Shown piece by piece: positions 1 through 6,423 of a DNA stretch of 8,524 nucleotides (within the stretch, counting starts at the first letter, position 1; every line of letters starts with the position of its first letter). The stretch is taken from contig JBEARL010000053.1 in the NCBI GenBank assembly GCA_041163265.1, forward strand, positions 1-8,524, read 5' to 3'. The DNA is from CSBr16-57R1 sp041163265. GTDB taxonomy: Bacteria; Actinomycetota; Nitriliruptoria; Nitriliruptorales; Nitriliruptoraceae. A model generated the notes under the pieces. That model saw only the letters and a list, made by a program, of their open reading frames with translations. It did not search any database and was not told the origin of the DNA. A program made the translations under genes and the position numbers.

Positions 1-18
1 GACGTGCGGTCGGCTCGG

Positions 19-978
19 TCACAGGACGGCCTCCACGGCGGCGGCGAGGAACACCAGGGTCAGGTGCACGGTCGAGAACTTGAACAGCGCCTGCGCCTCG
101 GTCACGGTCCGCCGGCGGCGGAGGCGGTGCGCGAGCACCAGCCACCATCCGGTCAGCGCGACGGCTGGCACGACGAACGCCGCGCCGGTGAACGCGCCTG
201 CGGCAGCGAGCACGACCACCGCCATCAGCAGGTACGAGTGCAGCAGGATCTGGCGCGTCGCCTCGTCGTTCCCGTAGGCGACGGGCAGCATCGGCAGGTC
301 CGCCCGCGCGTAGTCCTCGCGGAACCGCATCGCGAGCGCCCAGAAGTGCGGCGGCTGCCACCACAGCAGCACCGCGAACAGCAGCCACGGCCGCGGGTCG
401 GCGAGGTCGCCCCCGGTGACCGCCGCCCACCCGGTCAGCACCGGCACGCAGCCGGCGATGCCGCCGATGACGACGGCCTGCGGCGTCCGCCGCTTCATCC
501 CCAGCGTGTAGACGAAGACGTAGAACAGGATCGCCCCGGTCGCGAGCAGCGCGGCGACGAGGTTCACGAACACCCAGAGCCACGCGAAGCCGGCCACGCC
601 CAGCACGAGGCCGAGCGTCAGCGCCCCCCGCGGCGAGACCGCGCCGCTTACCGTCGGGCGCGACGCCGTGCGGGACATCAACCGGTCGACGTCGCGGTCG
701 ATGAGGTTGTTCAGGGTGTTGGCGCTGGCGGCAGAGAGCGTCCCGCCGACGACGGTCGCGACCACCAGCCAGGTCGACGGCCACCCGCCGGCCGCGACGA
801 CCATCGTCGGGACCGTCGTGACGAGCAGCAGCTCGATGATCCGGGGCTTCGTGACCAGCACGTACGCACGCAGCTTCGCCCGCCGGCCGTCGAGCGGCCG
901 GGCGTCGCCGGGGTGCAGCGGGCCCGGCCCGTCGGGCGTCGGACCCCCGGTGGCGACGGCGGTGCCCTGCCCGTCCAT
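19..978 (-). CDS. ctaB: Protoheme IX farnesyltransferase (heme O synthase)
   Basis: This integral membrane prenyltransferase adds a farnesyl group to protoheme IX to give heme O, the first of two steps to heme A. The product has 319 residues, normal for CtaB/CyoE. Visible signatures are VTKPRIIELL near residue 42, the Asp-rich first motif NNLIDRDVDRLM (90-101), the second conserved stretch MKRRTPQAVVIGG (161-173) followed by GCVPVLTGW, and WWQPPHFWALAMRFREDY (206-223). About eight to nine hydrophobic helices follow a proline- and glycine-rich cytoplasmic tail of about 35 residues. The ATG at 978 is chosen because GGAGG lies 4 nt upstream and the family homology begins soon after; the frame stays open farther upstream only as antisense to ctaA. 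It is transcribed divergently from ctaA, which performs the next step. The end is complete, 18 nt from the window edge. Confidence 0.96.
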   Translation of the reverse strand: MDGQGTAVATGGPTPDGPGPLHPGDARPLDGRRAKLRAYVLVTKPRIIELLLVTTVPTMVVAAGGWPSTWLVVATVVGGTLSAASANTLNNLIDRDVDRLMSRTASRPTVSGAVSPRGALTLGLVLGVAGFAWLWVFVNLVAALLATGAILFYVFVYTLGMKRRTPQAVVIGGIAGCVPVLTGWAAVTGGDLADPRPWLLFAVLLWWQPPHFWALAMRFREDYARADLPMLPVAYGNDEATRQILLHSYLLMAVVVLAAAGAFTGAAFVVPAVALTGWWLVLAHRLRRRRTVTEAQALFKFSTVHLTLVFLAAAVEAVL

Positions 979-1042
979 GCCGCCTCCGCGTCCGCGCCGC
1001 CGGCGCTCCGGATGCCCGCGTGCCGCGGTGCGCCGGAGGCCG

Positions 1043-1048
1043 AGGGTA
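1043..1048 (-). promoter_or_regulatory. Candidate -10 element for ctaB (TACCCT)
   Basis: On the minus strand this reads TACCCT, matching the TANNNT -10 pattern of actinobacterial housekeeping promoters. A start site about 7 nt downstream would fall near 1036 and leave a 5' leader of about 58 nt before the ctaB ATG, enough to include its GGAGG site. No good -35 is visible. Confidence 0.4.
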
Positions 1049-1058
1049 GGCCCGCCGG

Positions 1059-1064
1059 TACCCT
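1059..1064 (+). promoter_or_regulatory. Candidate -10 element for leaderless ctaA (TACCCT)
   Basis: TACCCT ends exactly 7 nt before the ctaA ATG at 1072, so transcription would begin at or within a base or two of the A of the start codon. That geometry, together with the lack of a Shine-Dalgarno match close to the ATG, is what leaderless actinobacterial genes show. The nearest purine-rich run (around 1042-1050) is too far upstream to act as a ribosome site. Confidence 0.45.
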
Positions 1065-1071
1065 TGCCCGT

Positions 1072-2040
1072 ATGACGACCACGCTCCCGGCGTCGGCCGC
1101 CTCCCCCGCGCCCCCCGCGGGCCCGCTGTCCGCCGCGCACCCCCGCCTGCTGTTCGCCGCGCGCGTCGCCCTCGCCGCGAACGTCGGCATCGTGCTGACC
1201 GGTGGGCTGGTCCGCATCACCGGGTCGGGGCTCGGCTGCCCCGACTGGCCCCGGTGCGACGGCGACTCGTTCGTGCCGACGACCGGCATCGCCGAGAGCT
1301 GGCACGCCGCCATCGAGTTCGGGAACCGCCTGCTGACCTTCGCCGTGCTCGCGACCGCGCTGGGCGTGCTCTGGGAGCTGCGCCGGGCTGGCCACATCCG
1401 CCCGGTGCCGCGCGTGGTGACGCGGACGGCCTGGATCCTGCCGGCCGGCGTGCTCGTCCAGGCCCTCATCGGCGGCGTCACGGTCCTGACGGGGCTGCAC
1501 TGGTGGACGGTCTCGGTCCACTTCATGGCCTCGATGGTGCTGATCGGCGTCGCCGTGGTCCTCGTCGACCTCGTGCGGACCGACGCGGCCGACCCGGCCG
1601 AGGTCACCCCTGTCCCGGGCGGACCCGCTCGGGCGGCGACCGCGGTGACCGGCGTCGCGTTCCTCGTGCTGCTCCTCGGCACGTTCGTGACCGCCGCCGG
1701 ACCGCACGGCGGCGACGCGACGGCCCCGCGGCTCGGCATCGACCTGCGGCTGCTCGCGATCGCGCACGCCGACGGGGTCTGGCTGCTGCTCGGGCTGACG
1801 GTCGCCACGCTTCTGGTCGCGCGGCACGCGGGCGAGTCGCGTCTCGCGCGCGCCATCGCGATGCTCCTCGCCATCTCGGTCGCGCAGGGCGGCGTCGGGT
1901 ACCTGCAGTACGCGCTCGGTATCCCCGAGGGTCTGGTCTCGCTGCACCTCCTCGGTGCGACGCTCGTCTGGGTCGCGGCGATGCGGGTCCTGGTCGCGGC
2001 GCGGCGCCCGCTGGTCGACCGTCTGGGCGCGGCGGCGTGA
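1072..2040 (+). CDS. ctaA: Heme A synthase (COX15/CtaA family)
   Basis: This membrane enzyme oxidises the C8 methyl of heme O to a formyl group, giving heme A for the aa3 oxidase encoded alongside. The product is 322 residues with eight predicted helices in two four-helix halves, as in the family. Candidate heme ligands are H78 (WHAAIEFGNRLL) and H150 (VSVHFMAS) in the first half and H232 (AIAHADGVW) and H292 (SLHLLGATL) in the second. VRITGSGLGCPDWPRC (48-62) carries the conserved extracytoplasmic cysteine pair C56 and C62 of type-2 CtaA proteins; no matching pair is seen in the second half. The ATG at 1072 begins a short alanine- and proline-rich tail before helix 1. The frame is open upstream but only antisense to ctaB. 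No ribosome site is visible, so translation may be leaderless. The stop overlaps the next gene's GTG by 4 nt. Confidence 0.95.
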   Translation: MTTTLPASAASPAPPAGPLSAAHPRLLFAARVALAANVGIVLTGGLVRITGSGLGCPDWPRCDGDSFVPTTGIAESWHAAIEFGNRLLTFAVLATALGVLWELRRAGHIRPVPRVVTRTAWILPAGVLVQALIGGVTVLTGLHWWTVSVHFMASMVLIGVAVVLVDLVRTDAADPAEVTPVPGGPARAATAVTGVAFLVLLLGTFVTAAGPHGGDATAPRLGIDLRLLAIAHADGVWLLLGLTVATLLVARHAGESRLARAIAMLLAISVAQGGVGYLQYALGIPEGLVSLHLLGATLVWVAAMRVLVAARRPLVDRLGAAA

Positions 2041-2789
2041 GCGATCCGCTGCGGGTCGCCGTCGTCGGCGACTCGCTGACCTTCACCGACGCGACGGGCC
2101 CCCAGCTGCCGGACCATCCGGACCTCTGGCCGAACGTGATGGCGCGCGAGCTCGCACGGACGACGGACCGCGAGGTGGCGCTGACCGTCTGGGCGCGACC
2201 GTCCGCCGACGCGCTCGAGGCCTGGCTGGCGCTGACCCGCGACCGCCACCTGATGTACGACGTGGTCGGCCCGGCGGACGTCGTGGTCCTGGCACTCGGA
2301 TCGTTCGACCACGCGCCGCGCGGGATCCCCCCGATGGTCGAGCACGTGCTGCCGCGCCTGCGGCCGACGTGGCTGCGCCACGCGGTCCGCCGCGCGGTGC
2401 GGTCATGGCACCCGTGGATCGTCCGGGCGCGCGGCGTCCGCGGGGTCCGGACCCCGCCGAGGGTCTTCGCCGCCCGCTACGGCCGCGTGCTCGAGCAGGC
2501 GAAGGGGCTGACGATGGGCCGCGCGACCTGCGTCGCGCTCGGCCCGACGAGCCACCGGGCGCGGCAGCACGGCGGTCGACACCCGCGTCGCGCCGAGTCC
2601 GAGGCCCGCCAGCTACGGCTCATCCGCGCCCACGCCTGGACCGCCGTCCCCGTCTGGGAGCTCGTCGAGCCGTTCGCGGACCGGCTGAACCCCGACGGGG
2701 TGCACTGGCCGGCGGAGGCGCACGCGGTGGTCGGCCATGCCGTCGCGGCAGCGGTCGCCGCGGGACGGGCGAGCGACTCGGAGGGCTGA
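2037..2789 (+). CDS. SGNH/GDSL-type hydrolase or acyltransferase, OctT-like
   Basis: The product is a 250-residue soluble protein with no signal peptide or membrane segment. The SGNH layout is visible: VVGDSL at 9-14 with the nucleophile S13, LALGSFD at 85-91 (block III, usually GxND; the Asn is missing), and NPDGVHW at 218-224 supplying D220 and H223. GPQLPDHPDLWPNV near the start, the LRPTWLRHAVR stretch near 108-118 and the C-terminal NPDGVHWPAEAH closely resemble what I recall of mycobacterial OctT (Rv2418c). OctT octanoylates diglucosylglycerate, a precursor of methylglucose lipopolysaccharide. The general family is firm; the acceptor substrate is not, and I see no sugar-polymer genes nearby. 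The GTG start at 2037 lies inside the ctaA stop (GTGA overlap), implying one transcript and coupled translation. The end faces the cupredoxin gene tail to tail. Confidence 0.75.
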   Translation: MSDPLRVAVVGDSLTFTDATGPQLPDHPDLWPNVMARELARTTDREVALTVWARPSADALEAWLALTRDRHLMYDVVGPADVVVLALGSFDHAPRGIPPMVEHVLPRLRPTWLRHAVRRAVRSWHPWIVRARGVRGVRTPPRVFAARYGRVLEQAKGLTMGRATCVALGPTSHRARQHGGRHPRRAESEARQLRLIRAHAWTAVPVWELVEPFADRLNPDGVHWPAEAHAVVGHAVAAAVAAGRASDSEG

Positions 2790-2803
2790 GCGGCCCTACT
2801 CCG
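2779..2803. terminator. Possible weak bidirectional terminator hairpin
   Basis: The two convergent genes end 6 nt apart. CGGAG (2779-2783) can pair with CTCCG (2799-2803), and the adjoining GGC (2784-2786) with GCC (2793-2795). This leaves a 6-nt loop TGAGCG and a 3-nt bulge CTA. The stop codon of the plus-strand gene falls in the loop and that of the minus-strand gene in the bulge. An alternative fold pairs AGGGC with GCCCT. No U-tract follows on either strand, so a terminator function is only plausible. Confidence 0.35.
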
Positions 2804-3503
2804 CCGCGCCCGCCAGCACCGTCCCGACGCCGTTCATGTTGGCGTGGACGCGGCAGAAGAAGTACCACTGCTCGGGCAGGTCGTCCCAGGTCGCGGTCTC
2901 GGCGACGTAGTACTCGTCCTGCACGCCGGTGATCAGCGTCGACTCGGCGATGACCTCGCCGGCCCTGGGCATGTCGGACGTCCCGTCGAGCTGGGCGATG
3001 ACGACGTTGTGCGGGACGGCGGCCTCGCGGTTGTCGAACACGAACGCGATGGTCTCGACCCCCGCCGCCGGCACGACCTCCCAGGTCCGGGTCGGCGCGC
3101 AGGACCCGTCCTCCTGCGGCAGGCAGTACTCGAGCGAGTTCTCGGCCGCCATCCGCGGCGCGTCCTCGGGGATGGTGATCAGCGGCGGGACGTTGATCAT
3201 CCGCGCCTCCTCGGGGACGTCACCGATGGCGCCGACCGCCACGCCGGCGCCGAGCCCGAACGGCAGCAGCACGGCCAGGCCGAGGACGACCTTCGCCCGC
3301 AGGTCGAGCCGGTCCCGCGAGGCCGCCACCGACGCGGCGAACAGGATGCCGCCGGCCGCGATCGTCGCGAGGGCCAGCGACCCGGTCCGGGTGTTCCAGA
3401 GCAGCAGCCCGGCGACGGTCCCGATGAACCCGCCCATCACGAGCACGATGGCGACGGGGATGAGGACGGGCGCGAGGACCCTGGTGCGGACGCTGGCGGA
3501 CAT
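2796..3503 (-). CDS. Membrane-anchored amicyanin-like cupredoxin (type 1 copper protein)
   Basis: The product has 235 residues. Three hydrophobic helices (about 9-36, 42-61, 71-94) are followed by a C-terminal domain that should face outside the membrane. That domain has a type 1 copper site: H165 in AVPHNVVI, then C217, H220 and M223 in YFFCRVHANMNG. The C-x2-H-x2-M spacing and the PHN sequence are those of amicyanin (H53, C92, H95, M98). The domain also has an acidic insertion holding C127 and C135, possibly a disulfide. It is last in the ctaCDEF cluster, 9 nt after subunit IV, and the ATG has AGGGGG about 6 nt upstream. The likely role is electron carriage to or from the oxidase, or copper handling during assembly; which one is not shown by the sequence. 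The three-helix anchor fused to a cupredoxin is unusual, since amicyanins are soluble. Confidence 0.8.
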   Translation of the reverse strand: MSASVRTRVLAPVLIPVAIVLVMGGFIGTVAGLLLWNTRTGSLALATIAAGGILFAASVAASRDRLDLRAKVVLGLAVLLPFGLGAGVAVGAIGDVPEEARMINVPPLITIPEDAPRMAAENSLEYCLPQEDGSCAPTRTWEVVPAAGVETIAFVFDNREAAVPHNVVIAQLDGTSDMPRAGEVIAESTLITGVQDEYYVAETATWDDLPEQWYFFCRVHANMNGVGTVLAGAAE

Positions 3504-3512
3504 CGCGACCCC

Positions 3513-3845
3513 CTACTGGTTCGCGTCGACGACGAACACGAGCAGCGTCAGCGTGTACAGCACGACCGCCCACGCCAGGCCGGTGTACAGGAACCGGCCG
3601 AAGAGCTTCGTGTCGAACCGGAGGTGCATGAAGAACCCCGCGACCATCACGAACTTGATCGCCATCAGGACGATGAGCAGCGGCAGCGCCGCCCGGCCGA
3701 ACTCGAAGTAGTAGGTCGAGACCTCGAGCGCGGTCAGGATCGCGAGGACGACCGCGATCCGGATGTACTCCTGCTGGGTCGGGTGGTGCCCGTGAGCCCC
3801 GCCCTCGGCCTCGGCCGGGGCGTTCGCCTGCGTCGTGTCCGCCAT
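3513..3845 (-). CDS. ctaF: Cytochrome c oxidase subunit IV (COX4_pro/CyoD-type)
   Basis: This is a small accessory subunit of the heme-copper oxidase, thought to stabilise the complex. The product has 110 residues, typical of the family. Three helices are visible at about 28-47, 54-74 and 87-106. The family stretch KFVMVAGFFMHLRFDTK (64-80) is clear. The N-terminal tail before helix 1 is Ala/Glu-rich and includes GGAHGHHP, three histidines that echo the His-rich segment of subunit I. The ATG at 3845 is supported by GGGAGG about 7 nt upstream; the frame remains open farther back, but only in overlap with ctaE. It starts 17 nt after the ctaE stop and is followed 9 nt later by the cupredoxin gene, so all are presumably co-transcribed. 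Confidence 0.9.
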   Translation of the reverse strand: MADTTQANAPAEAEGGAHGHHPTQQEYIRIAVVLAILTALEVSTYYFEFGRAALPLLIVLMAIKFVMVAGFFMHLRFDTKLFGRFLYTGLAWAVVLYTLTLLVFVVDANQ

Positions 3846-3862
3846 CGTCGCGCCTCCCGCGC

Positions 3863-4456
3863 TCAGCCGCCGACCCGGAGCTCGGGGATGAGGTAGACGA
3901 CCGTGAAGATGATGACCCAGATGATGTCGACGAAGTGCCAGTACAGGCCGATCATCTCGGTCTTGACGTCCTGCCCGACCTTGACCTTCCCCGTCAGCGA
4001 CAGGCTGTACAGCCCGAGCAGCAGCAGGACGCCGATGAAGACGTGCGCGCCGTGGAACCCGGTCAGGAAGAAGAACGAGGACGCGAACGGCGACTGCGTG
4101 ATGTTCAGACCCTCGCGGTAGAACACGGTGAACTCGTAGACCTGGCCGCCGAGGAACACCATGCCCTGGCCGGCGGTCGCGAGGATCCAGAGCCGCATCC
4201 CGCGCATGTCGCCGCGGACGTGGCTGTTGTGCGCGAGCACCATCGTCAGCGAGCTCATCAGGAGCACGAACGAGCTGACCGAGGTGAACGGGATGTCGAA
4301 GATCTCGACGCCCGGGCCGCGGTTCGTCGTGTCGAGGTACAGCAGGTAGGCGGAGACGAAGGCGCCGAAGAACAGGAACTCCGAGGCGAGGAAGATCCAC
4401 ATCGCGAGCTTGCGATGGTCCAGCCCCATCGACGTCTCGTGCGTGGCCACGCTCAC
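3863..4456 (-). CDS. ctaE: Cytochrome c oxidase subunit III
   Basis: Subunit III is the core accessory subunit that binds subunit I and helps maintain turnover of the oxidase. The product is 197 residues with five predicted helices (about 17-41, 60-76, 88-106, 128-150, 172-192), the short five-helix form found in actinobacteria and in quinol oxidases. Conserved elements are MWIFLASEFLFFGAF (19-33) with the buried Glu26, LTGFHGAHVFIG (131-142) and LYWHFVDIIWVIIF (171-184). I chose the GTG at 4456 because AGGAGGA sits about 4 nt upstream and homology starts directly after it. An in-frame ATG at 4540 would add 28 residues, overlap the end of ctaD and have to read through the intercistronic palindrome, so it is rejected. 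The spacing to ctaD is 43 nt, the largest inside this operon. Confidence 0.93.
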   Translation of the reverse strand: MSVATHETSMGLDHRKLAMWIFLASEFLFFGAFVSAYLLYLDTTNRGPGVEIFDIPFTSVSSFVLLMSSLTMVLAHNSHVRGDMRGMRLWILATAGQGMVFLGGQVYEFTVFYREGLNITQSPFASSFFFLTGFHGAHVFIGVLLLLGLYSLSLTGKVKVGQDVKTEMIGLYWHFVDIIWVIIFTVVYLIPELRVGG

Positions 4457-4460
4457 GGCG

Positions 4461-4467
4461 TCCTCCT
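4461..4467 (-). promoter_or_regulatory. Ribosome binding site fixing the ctaE GTG start
   Basis: On the minus strand this reads AGGAGGA, ending 4 nt before the GTG at 4456. It lies only 3 nt downstream of the intercistronic palindrome. The same 14-nt leader, CGAGGAGGACGCCG, precedes the ctaC GTG as well. It is the main reason for preferring GTG 4456 over the upstream ATG. Confidence 0.8.
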
Positions 4468-4470
4468 CGC

Positions 4471-4490
4471 CCGCGGGGCGCGCCCCGCGG
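4471..4490. repeat. 20-bp perfect palindrome between ctaD and ctaE
   Basis: CCGCGGGGCG is followed directly by its reverse complement CGCCCCGCGG. In RNA this can form an 8-bp all-GC stem closed by a CGCG tetraloop. It starts 9 nt after the ctaD stop and ends 3 nt before the ctaE ribosome site. It could protect or segment the operon mRNA, cause partial termination (no U-run follows), or modulate ctaE translation; as DNA it could also be a dimer-binding site. All roles are inference. Confidence 0.6.
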
Positions 4491-4499
4491 ACCACAGCG

Positions 4500-6410
4500 T
4501 CAGTGGGCGGCCAGCGCCGTCGCGGGCTCGTCGTCGTCACCCTCGGCCAGCGGTTCGATGATCCAGCCGAAGAACCCGGCGACCATCCAGACCACGCCGG
4601 CGCCGATCAGCCACCAGTTGGCGTAGACCAGGCCGTAGCCGAGCGGCAGCGCACCCATCGTCTGGATGAACGGCCAGACCGAGGCGTCGGGCATGTGGAT
4701 GTGCTCGTCGTGACCGGCGTGCTCGTCGTGGTCGACGGCCGCGCCGGCCGGGACCGGCACCGGGACGTGGTGCTCGTCCTCGGCGTACTTCCGGTGCCAG
4801 AACTCGTCCCGGGCGGTGACGGTGGGGATGACGTCGAAGTTGTGCGGCTTCGGCGGGGTGGCGGTCATCCACTCGATGGTCCGCGCGTCCCACGGGTCGT
4901 CGCCCGAGGCCTCGCCGCGGCGGAGGCTGCGGATCAGGTTGTAGAGGAACACCAGCGCCGAGCCGAACAGCACCACGAAGCCGAGGGAGGAGAGCAGGTT
5001 GTACAGCTCGACCGTGCCGCCGAGCTCCTCGGGCAGGACCGCGGTGCGCCGCGGCTGGCCGAGCAGGCCCGAGAGGTGCATCGGACCGAAGGTCAGGTTG
5101 AAGCCGAGCAGCCAGGTCCAGAAGTGGAGCTTGCCGAGCTTCTCGTCCATCAGCTTCCCGGTGACCTTCGGGAACCAGTAGTAGACGCCGGAGATGAACC
5201 CGAACAGCGCGCCGCCGAACAGCACGTAGTGGAAGTGGGCGACGACGAAGTAGGTGTCGTGCTGCTGGGCGTTGTGCGGGACGACCGCGTGCATGACGCC
5301 CGAGAGCCCGCCGATGGTGAACATCGAGACGAACCCGACGCTGAACAGCATCGCCGTCGTGAAGCGGACCTTCCCGCCCCACATCGTGAAGACCCAGTTG
5401 AAGATCTTGATCCCGGTCGGGACGGCGATGAACATCGTCGCGACCGAGAACGCGGCGCGGGGCACCGGCCCGATGGCCGACGTGAACATGTGGTGGGCCC
5501 AGACGCCGAACCCGATGAAGCCGATGGCCGCCCCCGCGAACGCCATCGCCGCGTACCCGAACAGCGGCTTGCGGCTGAAGACGGGCATGACCTCGGACAC
5601 GATCCCCATGGCCGGGAGGATCATGATGTAGACCTCGGGGTGCCCGAACAGCCAGAACAGGTGCTGGTACAGCAGCGGGTCCCCGCCGGAGGCCGGCTGG
5701 AAGAACTGGGCGCCGAAGACCGCGTCGAACTGCAGCATGAACAGCGCGACCGCGATGATCGGGACGGCGAACAGCAGCAGGAAGCTGGTCACCAGGGTCA
5801 TCCAGACCATGATCGGCATGCGCATGAACGTCATGCCGGGCGCGCGCATGTTCAGGATGGTCGTGATGAAGTTGATGGCCGAGGCCAGCGACGAGACGCC
5901 GAGGATCTGCAGCCCGACGGCGTAGAACGCCATGTTCGAGACCGCGTTCGCCGACAGCGGTGCGTACCCGACCCAGGACCCGTTCGGGGCGCCCCCGAGG
6001 AGGAAGGAGGAGTAGAGGAAGATGCCGCCGAACAGGTAGAACCAGTAGCTGAAGGCGTTGAGGCGGGGGAACGCGACGTCACGGGCGCCGATCATCAGCG
6101 GCAGCAGGTAGTTGAAGAACGCCGCGGCGAACGGCATCACGACGAGGAAGACCATCGTGATGCCGTGCATCGTGAACATCTGGTTGTAGATCTCGGCCGT
6201 GATCAGCGACTGCTCGGCCTGCGCCAGCTGCGCCCGGATCAGCCCCGACTGGGTCCCGCCGAACGCGAAGAACACCAGCACGGTCCAGAAGTACATGATG
6301 CCGATGCGCTTGTGGTCGGTCGTCCCGATCCAGCTGAGGATGCCCTCGCGGCTGGACGGACGGAACCGCGGCGTCGGGGCCTCGGTCGTCGGCGTCGTCG
6401 TCATCGCCAT
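4500..6410 (-). CDS. ctaD: Cytochrome c oxidase subunit I with C-terminal extension
   Basis: This is the catalytic subunit: it reduces O2 to water at the heme a3-CuB centre and pumps protons across the membrane. The product has 636 residues. Heme a ligands are H82 (TMHGITM) and H394; H392 in VAHFHYVL binds heme a3. CuB ligands are H257 (GHPEVY) with the crosslinkable Y261, and H306-H307 (WAHHMF). D111 (ARDVAFPRLN), E259 and K335 (PTGIKIFNW) mark complete D and K proton channels, so this is an A1-family enzyme. R454-R455 are the conserved arginine pair, though the usual GMPRR reads GQPRR. The 12-helix core ends near residue 495. It is followed by a soluble stretch, a His-rich segment (547-572) and two more helices (about 580-597 and 599-617). 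The ATG at 6410 has GGAGG 8 nt upstream; M3 is a possible alternative. It begins 13 nt after ctaC. Confidence 0.97.
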   Translation of the reverse strand: MAMTTTPTTEAPTPRFRPSSREGILSWIGTTDHKRIGIMYFWTVLVFFAFGGTQSGLIRAQLAQAEQSLITAEIYNQMFTMHGITMVFLVVMPFAAAFFNYLLPLMIGARDVAFPRLNAFSYWFYLFGGIFLYSSFLLGGAPNGSWVGYAPLSANAVSNMAFYAVGLQILGVSSLASAINFITTILNMRAPGMTFMRMPIMVWMTLVTSFLLLFAVPIIAVALFMLQFDAVFGAQFFQPASGGDPLLYQHLFWLFGHPEVYIMILPAMGIVSEVMPVFSRKPLFGYAAMAFAGAAIGFIGFGVWAHHMFTSAIGPVPRAAFSVATMFIAVPTGIKIFNWVFTMWGGKVRFTTAMLFSVGFVSMFTIGGLSGVMHAVVPHNAQQHDTYFVVAHFHYVLFGGALFGFISGVYYWFPKVTGKLMDEKLGKLHFWTWLLGFNLTFGPMHLSGLLGQPRRTAVLPEELGGTVELYNLLSSLGFVVLFGSALVFLYNLIRSLRRGEASGDDPWDARTIEWMTATPPKPHNFDVIPTVTARDEFWHRKYAEDEHHVPVPVPAGAAVDHDEHAGHDEHIHMPDASVWPFIQTMGALPLGYGLVYANWWLIGAGVVWMVAGFFGWIIEPLAEGDDDEPATALAAH

Positions 6411-6423
6411 CGCGTGCTCCTCC

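Larger units (their letters stand above)
979..1071. promoter_or_regulatory. Divergent ctaB/ctaA intergenic region with mirror-image -10 hexamers
   Basis: This 93-nt region separates the two heme A biosynthesis genes. It holds AGGGTA (1043-1048) and TACCCT (1059-1064), a 6-bp inverted repeat around a 10-nt spacer. Each arm read in its own direction is a TANNNT-type -10 element, one toward ctaB and one toward ctaA. No convincing TTGACA-like -35 hexamer is seen 16-18 nt upstream of either. The arrangement suggests balanced divergent promoters, or an operator covering both; both readings are inference. Confidence 0.5.

Noticed and set aside
4..1071. Plus-strand open frame continuing upstream of ctaA across all of ctaB
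   Set aside because: It is Arg/Gly/Pro-rich with no domain and lies antisense to a fully convincing ctaB; long open shadow frames are expected in DNA this GC-rich. Only the part from 1072 is a real gene.
2844..3896. Plus-strand open frame opposite the cupredoxin and subunit IV genes
   Set aside because: It spans two genes and their junction in antisense, is highly charged and repetitive, and shows no family features.
4457..4540. Upstream ATG at 4540 as the ctaE start
   Set aside because: It would overlap the ctaD end and run through the palindrome, adding 28 residues with no family similarity; the GTG at 4456 has a strong ribosome site.
4500..4772. CtaD C-terminal extension as a separate gene or a frameshifted subunit
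   Set aside because: The reading frame is continuous from the core through the extension with no internal start supported by a ribosome site, so it is treated as part of subunit I.
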